A stretch of 10,188 nucleotides of DNA from Ignavibacteria bacterium UBA961 (lineage in GTDB: Bacteria > Bacteroidota > Ignavibacteria > Kapaibacteriales > UBA961): contig DBCJ01000014.1 in the NCBI GenBank assembly GCA_002293005.1, forward strand, positions 1 through 10,188. Direction: 5' to 3'. How positions within the stretch are numbered: position 1 is the stretch's first letter; the number at the start of each line of letters is the position of its first letter. Shown here piece after piece: positions 1-6,453 of this stretch. The position numbers and the translations under genes were made by a program. Below the pieces are notes generated by a model. It did not search any database. It saw nothing but the letters and a program-made list of their open reading frames with translations, and was not told the DNA's origin.

Positions 1-430
1 ACAAACAGATGTTGATGCCATTCTACAAGGTTTGGCAGATGGTACGATTGATGCCATTGCGACCGATCATGCACCACATGCAGAACATGAAAAACATTGC
101 GAGTTGGCATTGGCGGCAAATGGGATCATTGGATTGGAAACTTGTATTGGTTTGACCATCACTCATTTGGTAAAAACAGGAATTATAGACTTTTCTCGCA
201 TGATTGATATTCTGTCGATTGGTCCAAGAAATATCCTTCAAATGAATCAGCCAAGTTTGTTGGCAGGCGCAAAAGCTTGCTTGACCATATTCAATCCTGA
301 AGAAAAATGGATACCTGTTCCTGAGAAAAGTCATTCCAAATCCCAGAATAGTCCGTTTTTTGGAATTGAATTGACAGGAAAACCACGATATACGGTCAAT
401 AATGGTCAGGTTTTCGAATCAATACTCTAA
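1..430 (+). CDS. pyrC: Dihydroorotase, class I, C-terminal part (5' end outside window)
   Basis: Catalyses the reversible cyclisation of N-carbamoyl-L-aspartate to dihydroorotate in cytosolic de novo pyrimidine synthesis. The frame is open from base 2 to the TAA at 428-430, giving the last 142 residues; the start lies upstream. The hallmark ATDHAPH (bases 59-79) contains the catalytic, metal-associated Asp of the amidohydrolase fold. It is preceded by GLADGTIDAI and followed by GLET, both typical of class I dihydroorotases. The C-terminal NSPFFG and GKPRYTVNNG segments match the usual closing beta-sandwich region, where hydantoinase-like relatives also end. The first in-frame start-like codon, a TTG at base 32, is internal to conserved sequence and is not the true start. 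It is separated from the respiratory cluster by 191 bases and has no functional tie to it. Family assignment is firm; the class I subtype rests on the motif pattern. Confidence 0.93.
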   Translation, partial: QTDVDAILQGLADGTIDAIATDHAPHAEHEKHCELALAANGIIGLETCIGLTITHLVKTGIIDFSRMIDILSIGPRNILQMNQPSLLAGAKACLTIFNPEEKWIPVPEKSHSKSQNSPFFGIELTGKPRYTVNNGQVFESIL

Positions 431-489
431 CTACTTGTAATTGTTATGGTTGCATTAGGCAATCTGATATATGGCAGAACATTTACGAA

Positions 490-538
490 ATTCACCATAC
501 ATGAAAGTTAAAAAGAATATAATTTCTTTTTGGTGAAT
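490..538 (+). terminator. A/T-rich hairpin after pyrC, possible weak terminator
   Basis: Two nested inverted repeats are visible. The outer arms ATTCACCA (490-497) and TGGTGAAT (531-538) are perfect complements. The inner arms AAAAAGAA (510-517) and TTCTTTTT (524-531) are also perfect and enclose a TATAAT loop. They share base 531, so both can form only if the outer stem gives up one pair and a bulge is left on the 5' side. A U-rich 3' arm downstream of pyrC fits termination, but the inner stem has only one G-C pair and no separate U-run follows, so an intrinsic terminator is uncertain. It could instead be a regulatory inverted repeat. Confidence 0.3.
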
Positions 539-560
539 ACTGACATACCATGTATTTTCG
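529..560 (+). promoter_or_regulatory. Candidate Bacteroidetes-type promoter for the cytochrome cluster
   Basis: TTTG at 529-532 is followed after 20 bases by TATTTTCG at 553-560. The primary sigma factor of Bacteroidetes is known to use TTTG or TTG about 19-21 bases ahead of TAnnTTTG; here the second box differs at one fixed position (C for T). It would put the transcript start roughly 55 bases before the ATG at 622, at the head of the respiratory genes. The -33 box overlaps the 3' arm of the 490-538 inverted repeat, which would allow regulation by a bound protein. Assignment rests on spacing and partial consensus only. Confidence 0.35.
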
Positions 561-621
561 TGCCGTCTTAGTGTATGCAGCGTCGCTATAGATAAACTGA
601 ATACAATTTTACAGATCTATT

Positions 622-1158
622 ATGAAGAAATTGTTTCTCCCTTTCTTGTTCATCATTGCTCTTCCACTCACTTCACTACTTTCGGGTTGTAATGTGAAGG
701 GCTTTTTTACCAGCTATGATGATGATCCTATTTATGAATCTCCTGTTACCGAAGCTACATCTGGTGGCGATGCTGGTGGTTCTTCTGCGGATGCCTCGCC
801 CGGTGCAAAAACATTCAAAGAAGTTTGCTCTTCCTGTCACCAAACAAAAGGGCAAGGTGTTCCGGGTACATATCCACCGCTGGCGGGTTCAGCATTGGCA
901 CAGAATGCAGATGCTACCAAACCTATTCGCATTGTTCTTCATGGCTTTCAAGGAGCCATTGAGAGAAATGGGAAAACCTACAATGGTGTAATGGCTGCAT
1001 GGTCACAACTCTCTGATCAAGAAATTGCCGATGTATTGACTCATGTTCGTTCTAGTTGGGGAAACTCTGCCGGAGCGGTCACTGTTGACGAAGTGAAAGC
1101 AGTTCGTGATCAAACAGCCGGCAAAGTCGGAGCCTATACAGAAGCAGAATTAAACTGA
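622..1158 (+). CDS. Mono-heme c-type cytochrome lipoprotein
   Basis: A 178-residue periplasmic electron carrier, probably lipid-anchored. Residues 1-22 form a Lys-Lys plus hydrophobic signal ending in a lipobox (LLSGC, Cys23). An acidic and Ser/Gly-rich linker (about 32-60) leads to a class I cytochrome c domain (about 61-146): heme attachment C69-S-S-C72-H73, then PPLAGS, IVLHGFQG, and Met124 in YNGVM as likely sixth heme ligand. The last part (VTVDEVKAVR) is typical of this cytochrome subtype. It does not show the Ser-Phe/Asp-Gly-Ser-Met-Arg pattern I associate with ActE of Alternative Complex III, so I do not call it actE. It lies 39 bases ahead of subunit II and probably starts the operon. 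Likely role, by inference: passing electrons from ACIII to CuA, equivalent to the heme c domain fused to subunit II in caa3 oxidases. No clear Shine-Dalgarno precedes the ATG. Confidence 0.9.
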   Translation: MKKLFLPFLFIIALPLTSLLSGCNVKGFFTSYDDDPIYESPVTEATSGGDAGGSSADASPGAKTFKEVCSSCHQTKGQGVPGTYPPLAGSALAQNADATKPIRIVLHGFQGAIERNGKTYNGVMAAWSQLSDQEIADVLTHVRSSWGNSAGAVTVDEVKAVRDQTAGKVGAYTEAELN

Positions 1159-1197
1159 TAACAATTATTACTCAACCGTATCTTCGGGCATATAACA

Positions 1198-2076
1198 ATG
1201 AGTTTTGATTTTTCTAAAGCGATGGAGTGGGCATATAAAGACATGCTCACATTTTTCCCGGAAAATGTCAGCACATTTGGTGGCGAGCTTGACAGCTTAT
1301 TTGCCATGATTTACTATGCCTCAGTTGCAATTTTCTTCATTACCTATGCGATTTTGATAGCATTTATCATCATGTACAGGCATCAAGAGGGAAGAAAGGC
1401 ATATTATTATCACGGCAATAATCTCATGGAATTCACATGGACATTATTGCCTACTTTTCTTTTTGCAGGTATCGGTCTTTGGAGCGATGATGCATGGACA
1501 AAATCAAAGTATGCATATCGTGTTCCCAATCCTGACGTAACTATTGATGTTTTGGGATATCAATCAGGTTTCGGATGGCAATTCCGTTATCCCGGTCCGG
1601 ATGGTGTTTTTGGTAATAAAGTACGCAATCAAATCAGTAGTGCCAATCCATTTGGAATTGATTCTAATGATGTGCACGGAAAAGACGATTTGGTGATCAT
1701 AAGTCCTGGTGGTGCAAGACCAGTTGAAGTACATTTACCAATCAACAAGAATGTATTGGTAAACTTATCATCCAATGATGTTTTGCACAGTTTCTTTCTC
1801 CCTAATTTCAGGGTAAAGCAAGATGCAGTGCCTGGTCAGTGGATAAAAGTTTGGTTTAATGGCACCAAAGCAGGCAGATATGAAATAGCATGTGCCGAGC
1901 TTTGCGGTTCAGGTCATTATAATATGCGTGGATTGTTGATAATGGATTCACAGCAAGATTATGATGCATGGTTAGATCAGCAGTATAAGCTCGTAAAGCC
2001 AGAATTGTCAGCACCTGTATCAGATTCAACCGCAGTTGCTGCTGTGGCTTCTGATTCCACTACAACAAAAAATTAA
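1198..2076 (+). CDS. coxB: Cytochrome c oxidase subunit II (CuA subunit)
   Basis: Accepts electrons from cytochrome c through the binuclear CuA centre and passes them to heme a of subunit I. 292 residues. The N terminus has no cleavable signal but has FPENVSTFGGELD, a pre-membrane segment typical of ACIII-linked oxidases. Two membrane helices follow (about 36-59 and 80-96), then the periplasmic cupredoxin domain. CuA ligands are all present: His197 (VLHSF), Cys232, Glu234 (backbone), Cys236, His240 and Met243. No CxxCH occurs, so there is no fused cytochrome c domain. After residue 265 the protein ends in a Ser/Thr/Ala/Asp-rich low-complexity tail. The aromatic electron-entry stretch reads YQSGFGWQFRYPG (121-133), with Phe125 where many oxidases have Trp and apparently two extra residues after the Gln. 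It stops 25 bases before the coxA start; no good Shine-Dalgarno is seen. Confidence 0.97.
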   Translation: MSFDFSKAMEWAYKDMLTFFPENVSTFGGELDSLFAMIYYASVAIFFITYAILIAFIIMYRHQEGRKAYYYHGNNLMEFTWTLLPTFLFAGIGLWSDDAWTKSKYAYRVPNPDVTIDVLGYQSGFGWQFRYPGPDGVFGNKVRNQISSANPFGIDSNDVHGKDDLVIISPGGARPVEVHLPINKNVLVNLSSNDVLHSFFLPNFRVKQDAVPGQWIKVWFNGTKAGRYEIACAELCGSGHYNMRGLLIMDSQQDYDAWLDQQYKLVKPELSAPVSDSTAVAAVASDSTTTKN

Positions 2077-2101
2077 TTAACGATAAACATTGGTGGTACA
2101 T

Positions 2102-3982
2102 ATGCAATCGGCAACAGCTCATGCACATGAAACGCACGGACATGATTCGCATGGTGATCATGCACATCACCATGATGTCTCATTCATCAGAAAATATGTC
2201 TTCTCAACCGACCATAAGGTCATTGCGAAGCAGTTCATGCTTGCATCATTGTTCTTCCTTTTTGTAGGCGGACTTTTTGCATTGCTTATTCGCTGGCAAT
2301 TAGCATTTCCGGGTGAGGCAATTCCATTGATTGGAAATATTTTGCCTGATACATGGGTATCCGATGGTGCAGTGACTGCGAACTTTTACACTCAGCTCTT
2401 GACCTTACATGGAACGGTAATGATATTCTATGTTATCATTCCGTTGGCAGTTGGTATGTTCGGTAATTTCTGTATCCCTCTCATGATCGGTACCGATGAT
2501 ATGGCATTGCCTAGATTGAATATGTATTCATTCTGGCTTGTTCCTCCAGCAGGTTTGATCATGTTGACAGGTTTCTTCTTTGACTCCGGAGCAGCAGCTG
2601 CAGGCTGGACAGGATATCCACCTCTTGGTCCCTCCAGTGGAGCAGGTCAAACCACATGGCTTATTTCTTTGTTCTTGATTGGTTTTTCATCAATCATGGG
2701 TGCCACAAATTATATGGCAACGATTCTGAACAAGAGAGCCAAGGGTTTACAAATGTTCCAGATGCCCCTTACAGTTTGGGCATTGTTCATAACAGCAATC
2801 TTGATTACACTTGGAACACCTGTATTGGCAGCTGCAATTTCAATGCAATTGGCTGATCAATATTTGCATACATCATTCTTCATGCCAGACAATTTATTGG
2901 TAGGTGCACCTGACAATTCATTGCTTACCGGTGCATTTGTACAAAAAGGAAATGAATTACTTGAGCATAAACAATTGCTTGGTGGTGGTGGACAACCAAT
3001 TTTGTGGCAACATCTCTTTTGGTTCTATTCTCATCCTGCTGTGTATATTATGATTCTACCGGGAATGGGAATTGTTTCTGATGTCTTGGCAACATTTGCA
3101 CGCAAGCCTCTTTATGGCTATAAAGCAATGATTTTTGCGATCATGGCCATTGCATTCCTTGGATTTATCGTTTGGGGACATCATATGTTCCAATCCGGAA
3201 TGAATCCACTGCTTGGAACAACATTCATGTTGTCTACAATCGTTATTGCTGTTCCATCTGCAATCAAGATTTTCAATTGGCTTGGTACCATTTGGAGAGG
3301 AAATATACGATTCACCGCAGCTAATTTGAATGCACTCGCATTTATTGCTACATTTATCATTGGTGGTTTGAGCGGTGTATTTATGGCATCAGCTCCTGTT
3401 GATATTTACATTCATGATACATACTTCATTGTAGCACACATTCACTATGTACTATTTGGTGGTGCATTGTTTGCAATTTTCTCAGGTATCTATTATTGGT
3501 TCCCAAAGATGTATGGAAAAATGCTCAATGAAAGTTTGGGTCGCAAGCATTTCTATTGGTCATTTATCTTCTTTAATCTAACATTCTACCCAATGCATCT
3601 TTTGGGTGTTGGTGGACACATGAGAAGAATTTACAATCCTTATATCTATGAGTTTTTGCAACAATATCAGCCAATGAATCAATTCATTACGATAGCTGCA
3701 ATCATTCTCGGATTTTCACAGTTCATTCTAATCTTCAATATTCTTTGGTCACTTAAGTACGGTAAAAAGGCACCAAGAAATCCATGGCAAGCAAATTCAC
3801 TTGAATGGGCTGCTCCGGCACATCCCGGACATGGAAACTTTGATACTGATATTCGTGTCTATCGTGGGCCTTATGAATTTTCTCATCCTGATAGAGAAAC
3901 AGATTTCTATCCACAGTGGGAAGAACCCCAAGGTGATGAGAAAACAGTTCATGAAACCAAAGAGCATTCACATTCAGCATAA
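2102..3982 (+). CDS. coxA: Cytochrome c oxidase subunit I, A2-type heme-copper oxidase
   Basis: Membrane catalytic subunit reducing O2 to water and pumping protons. 626 residues from ATG 2102, which has GGTGG five bases upstream; in-frame TTG 2090 and GTG 2093 would add three or four residues. Metal ligands are complete: His103 and His448 for heme a, His446 for heme a3, and His311, His360 and His361 for CuB, with Tyr315 in the cross-link position. Helix VI reads YSHPAVY, lacking the glutamate of A1 oxidases (HPEVY) and carrying the Tyr-Ser pair of A2 oxidases. K-channel Lys389 (PSAIK) and the D-pathway region (GTDDMALPRLN) are present. The N terminus has nine His within residues 7-24, and the C terminus ends HETKEHSHSA. 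About 30 extra residues (261-294) precede GGGQPILWQHLFWF. The closing LEW and VYRGPYEFS segments are usual for this family. Confidence 0.98.
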   Translation: MQSATAHAHETHGHDSHGDHAHHHDVSFIRKYVFSTDHKVIAKQFMLASLFFLFVGGLFALLIRWQLAFPGEAIPLIGNILPDTWVSDGAVTANFYTQLLTLHGTVMIFYVIIPLAVGMFGNFCIPLMIGTDDMALPRLNMYSFWLVPPAGLIMLTGFFFDSGAAAAGWTGYPPLGPSSGAGQTTWLISLFLIGFSSIMGATNYMATILNKRAKGLQMFQMPLTVWALFITAILITLGTPVLAAAISMQLADQYLHTSFFMPDNLLVGAPDNSLLTGAFVQKGNELLEHKQLLGGGGQPILWQHLFWFYSHPAVYIMILPGMGIVSDVLATFARKPLYGYKAMIFAIMAIAFLGFIVWGHHMFQSGMNPLLGTTFMLSTIVIAVPSAIKIFNWLGTIWRGNIRFTAANLNALAFIATFIIGGLSGVFMASAPVDIYIHDTYFIVAHIHYVLFGGALFAIFSGIYYWFPKMYGKMLNESLGRKHFYWSFIFFNLTFYPMHLLGVGGHMRRIYNPYIYEFLQQYQPMNQFITIAAIILGFSQFILIFNILWSLKYGKKAPRNPWQANSLEWAAPAHPGHGNFDTDIRVYRGPYEFSHPDRETDFYPQWEEPQGDEKTVHETKEHSHSA

Positions 3983-4026
3983 GATTGGAATGACCTGATA
4001 ACTGTTCACCATTTTGCGGTATCACC

Positions 4027-4938
4027 GTGTCATCACAAGATACAGATCATCAGGTAAGTAAGATACAAGCGTACATTGAATTAACGAAACCTGGAATAAC
4101 TCGCATGATTGTCTTAACGGCAGCGGCGGGATATTACCTGGCAATCGACATGCATTTTGAAGAATTCTTTTCTTCAGGATTTTTGATTGTGAATTTTTTG
4201 CTAGCCATGACAGGAACGATGTTAACTTCAGCGGGAAGTTGCGTGCTTAATAATGTCATGGAAGTAGAATATGACAAGTCAATGAAGCGTACTGCCAAAA
4301 GGGCATTGCCTTCTGGACTTGTCACGCAAAAATCTGCTTTGCTCTATGGATTGGTTTTATCTTTTATTGGAGCAACAATTTTATTCATGTGGATCAATGC
4401 ATTGACTGCAATTCTTTCAGTCATTACTATTGTATCATATGTGTTGTTGTATACACCATTGAAGAGAAAAACCAAGCTTTCGCTTTATGCAGGAACATTA
4501 CCCGGTGCATTGCCTGCACTTGGAGGTTGGACTGCATATACAAATACAATTGATCTTCCGGGATTATTGTTATTTGCAGTTTTACTGTTCTGGCAGATAC
4601 CACACTTTCTTGCATTGGCTTGGATTTATAGAGTTGACTATGAACAAGCCGGTTTTAAAATGCATACTGAAGGTGGAGAAGGCACAGCAAAGTCAATTGC
4701 TCTATTATCAATTGTTTATGCAATGTTTGGTTCGATTGCGGCATTACTCCTATGGGAATATGCTTCATTAGGTTTCGTTTATGGTATAGGAGTGATTCTA
4801 CTTTCACTGTTTTTCAACTATGCATGTTTTGCTTTTCTAAAGCATAGAGATGGAAAAAGCGCAAAGTTGCAATTATATGCTTCCTATGCCTATTTGTCGG
4901 GAATATTTTTGTTGGTGTTTGTCAATAAACAACTGTAA
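4027..4938 (+). CDS. ctaB: Protoheme IX farnesyltransferase (heme O synthase)
   Basis: UbiA-family membrane prenyltransferase that adds a farnesyl group to heme b, giving heme O, the precursor of the heme a used by the neighbouring oxidase. 303 residues from a GTG start; the conserved ELTKPGITRM begins at residue 18, so later Met codons would cut into the family core. The first prenyl-diphosphate motif spans residues 75-95: Asn75, Asn76, Glu79, Asp83, Met86, Arg88, Arg92. Glu79 replaces the more usual Asp, and Ala93 follows Arg92 where Pro is common. YTPLKRKT (142-149), LPGALPALGGW and the FWQIPHFLALAW...DYEQAGFKMH stretch (188-213) complete the signature. Several hydrophobic helices cover the rest. 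It lies between coxA (44-base gap) and coxC (5-base gap), which supports co-expression with the oxidase. No heme A synthase gene (ctaA) is seen in the window. No clear ribosome-binding site precedes the GTG. Confidence 0.96.
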   Translation: MSSQDTDHQVSKIQAYIELTKPGITRMIVLTAAAGYYLAIDMHFEEFFSSGFLIVNFLLAMTGTMLTSAGSCVLNNVMEVEYDKSMKRTAKRALPSGLVTQKSALLYGLVLSFIGATILFMWINALTAILSVITIVSYVLLYTPLKRKTKLSLYAGTLPGALPALGGWTAYTNTIDLPGLLLFAVLLFWQIPHFLALAWIYRVDYEQAGFKMHTEGGEGTAKSIALLSIVYAMFGSIAALLLWEYASLGFVYGIGVILLSLFFNYACFAFLKHRDGKSAKLQLYASYAYLSGIFLLVFVNKQL

Positions 4939-4943
4939 ACACA

Positions 4944-5540
4944 ATGTCATCTGGATTATCCTTAGCCCATGAACCGGTAACGAAAGTAGCCCATGGTAAA
5001 CTTGCCATGTGGATCTTTCTTGCTTCAGAAATCATGTTTTTCACCGGTTTTTTCGGTGCATTCATTGTTCTGAGAAATTCCAATTTGGAACTCTTTTCGC
5101 ATTCGGCTGCGGAATTAACTAAAGGGCTTGCACTGCTCAATACATTTATTCTCATCGGTTCATCTTTGACAATGGCATTGTCAATTCTGAATTTGGAGAA
5201 GGGAAATATGGGGAAATTCAAGTTGTTTCTTGGATTGACTATACTTTGTGGTTTTGGATTTCTTATTGTTAAAACAATAGAGTATTCAACCAAGTTTAGT
5301 CATCATATCTTTCCTTGGACAAATGTGTTTTTCTCATTCTATTTCTTGATGACAGGTTTTCATGCGATTCACGTGATCGCCGGTATGATACCAATGACTT
5401 TCATGTTCATCAAAGCATTTACCAAGAAAGGGTATAATCATCCTGTAAAAGTTGAAACACTGGGCTTATACTGGCACTTTGTTGATCTTGTATGGATTTT
5501 CCTTTTCCCTGTACTCTATCTTATTTTCCCGGCGCATTAA
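4944..5540 (+). CDS. coxC: Cytochrome c oxidase subunit III
   Basis: Integral membrane subunit that stabilises the oxidase core and supports proton uptake by subunit I. At 198 residues it is the short, five-helix form common in bacteria, not the seven-helix form of about 260 residues. Conserved features seen: GKLAMWIFLASEIMFFTGFF (18-37) with Glu29 in the first helix, NTFILIGSSLTM (66-77), FYFLMTGFHAIHV (132-144) with His140 and His143, and LYWHFVDLVWIFLFPVLYL (175-193) at the end. The ATG comes five bases after the ctaB stop, with no visible Shine-Dalgarno, so translation may depend on coupling to ctaB. Its TAA stop overlaps the AAGGAG ribosome-binding site of the next gene. Assignment is firm. 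Confidence 0.97.
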   Translation: MSSGLSLAHEPVTKVAHGKLAMWIFLASEIMFFTGFFGAFIVLRNSNLELFSHSAAELTKGLALLNTFILIGSSLTMALSILNLEKGNMGKFKLFLGLTILCGFGFLIVKTIEYSTKFSHHIFPWTNVFFSFYFLMTGFHAIHVIAGMIPMTFMFIKAFTKKGYNHPVKVETLGLYWHFVDLVWIFLFPVLYLIFPAH

Positions 5541-5544
5541 GGAG
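5539..5544 (+). promoter_or_regulatory. Strong Shine-Dalgarno AAGGAG for subunit IV
   Basis: AAGGAG lies eight bases before the ATG at 5553 and overlaps the coxC stop codon. It is the only clearly canonical ribosome-binding site in the window; most other starts (622, 1198, 4027, 4944, 6708) show none, and 5860 has only a weak AGGA at 5849-5852. It fixes the start of the small subunit IV gene. Confidence 0.7.
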
Positions 5545-5552
5545 CCTGAACT

Positions 5553-5858
5553 ATGAGTGGACATCATCCAGATTCTAAAACAATGTTTGATTCATATATC
5601 AAAGTTGCAAGCGCATTGTTTGTTTTGACAGTACTTACTTGGGTTGCGGCTCTCGATTGGGTACCAAAGAGTTGGGGCGAGGCCGGTAATACATTGCATA
5701 TTGCTATTGGTCTTTTGATAGCCATTGTCAAAGCTTTCATGGTATTCTATGTATTCATGCATTTGCAATTTGACAATAAGTTTATCAGAGCATTTGTATT
5801 TGTTCCCATATTCTTGTTTTTTGTTCTAACATTTGCTCTAAATGTTTTAGGACCTTGA
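5553..5858 (+). CDS. coxD: Cytochrome c oxidase subunit IV (small membrane subunit)
   Basis: Small accessory subunit of the aa3-type oxidase, 101 residues with three hydrophobic segments (about 16-36, 48-69 and 79-98). The diagnostic stretch is IAIGLLIAIVKAFMVFYVFM followed by HLQFDNKF; the Lys-Ala followed by FMHL is the hallmark of bacterial COX subunit IV (prokaryotic type). In members of this family the protein aids assembly or stability and has no cofactor. It follows coxC after 12 bases with a strong ribosome-binding site, and its TGA is one base from the ATG of the SCO gene. The gene symbol is by position and family only; ctaF is used for the equivalent subunit in Bacillus. Confidence 0.9.
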   Translation: MSGHHPDSKTMFDSYIKVASALFVLTVLTWVAALDWVPKSWGEAGNTLHIAIGLLIAIVKAFMVFYVFMHLQFDNKFIRAFVFVPIFLFFVLTFALNVLGP

Positions 5859-5859
5859 T

Positions 5860-6453
5860 ATGTTCAAGAATAATTCGAAGTCATTATTGGTGGCTTTGAT
5901 TATGATATCGTTCTTTCTCAATGCATGCGTTGATTCGCAGGAACAGCCAAAAGATACACAGTTGATTCTTTCCAAACTTCGTGTATACGGTATTACACCT
6001 GATTTTTCAGGAATTACCGATACACAAACTGAATTGAATTCCAAGGATTTACATGGAAAAGTGTGGCTTATAAGTTTCTTTTTTGCTTCATGTGGTGATA
6101 TTTGTCCCAAAATGAATGCAGTAAAAAGCAAAATTATAGCTAATCATACTAGTGATTCCTTGCGTTTTTTGTCTGTAACAGTTGATCCGGAAACCGATAC
6201 ACCGGAGTTTTTGAGCAAGCATCGAAGAGAAATGAAGTACTCTGACAATCGATGGTTATTTCTTCGAATGAAGGATGATTCAATACTCCAACATTTCATG
6301 AATGGATTATTGGTAGGTTATTCCGAGATTCCGGAAAACCATTCGGCAAGAATCATACTCATTGATTCAAAATCTCAAATCCGAGGATACTTCGATGCCT
6401 TGGATACAAAGCATGTAGATTCTTTGGAATCCATATTGCGGAAATTGCAATGA
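5860..6453 (+). CDS. SCO1/SenC-family copper chaperone lipoprotein
   Basis: Thioredoxin-fold protein that binds copper and matures the CuA site of oxidase subunit II on the periplasmic face. 197 residues. A basic N terminus and hydrophobic stretch (about 9-20) end at a lipobox-like LNAC, so Cys23 is the probable lipid anchor. The copper site is intact: Cys78 and Cys82 in CGDIC, plus His161 in the conserved HSARIILID segment. SVTVDPETDTP (105-115) is the family's Asp-Pro motif. The closing IRGYFDALD corresponds to the usual I-R-G-Y region. It starts one base after the coxD stop with a weak AGGA upstream, and its own TGA overlaps the next ATG by four bases (ATGA). All seen ligands are conserved, so a functional CuA assembly factor is likely. 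A purely redox SCO role cannot be excluded. Confidence 0.95.
   Translation: MFKNNSKSLLVALIMISFFLNACVDSQEQPKDTQLILSKLRVYGITPDFSGITDTQTELNSKDLHGKVWLISFFFASCGDICPKMNAVKSKIIANHTSDSLRFLSVTVDPETDTPEFLSKHRREMKYSDNRWLFLRMKDDSILQHFMNGLLVGYSEIPENHSARIILIDSKSQIRGYFDALDTKHVDSLESILRKLQ

Noticed and set aside
23..334. Antisense open frame opposite pyrC.
   Set aside because: The + strand encodes clear dihydroorotase motifs here; the reverse product shows only scattered Cys and Met with no family pattern.
518..523. TATAAT as a classical -10 box.
   Set aside because: It sits in the loop of the inverted repeat and no TTGACA-like box is found about 17 bases upstream.
588..620. Inverted repeat ATAGAT (588-593) / ATCTAT (615-620) just before the cytochrome c start, possible riboregulator.
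   Set aside because: Six A/T-rich pairs with a 21-base loop are too weak to separate from chance in A+T-rich DNA.
622..1158. Calling the upstream cytochrome c the ActE subunit of Alternative Complex III.
   Set aside because: It is a mono-heme lipoprotein like ActE, but its motifs (PPLAGS, IVLHGFQG, YNGVM) belong to a different cytochrome c subtype. ActE may lie downstream of the window.
2090..2101. TTG (2090) or GTG (2093) as the coxA start.
   Set aside because: ATG 2102 has GGTGG at a suitable distance, and the extra residues add nothing conserved. The difference is only three or four residues.
4922..5293. Antisense open frame of 123 codons opposite coxC.
   Set aside because: It lies wholly over a strongly conserved membrane gene, has no recognisable motif and no promoter-like context; it is a shadow frame.
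5847..6131. Antisense open frame opposite the SCO gene.
   Set aside because: The + strand carries a full SCO motif set; the opposite frame shows no domain and mirrors the codon pattern of the real gene.
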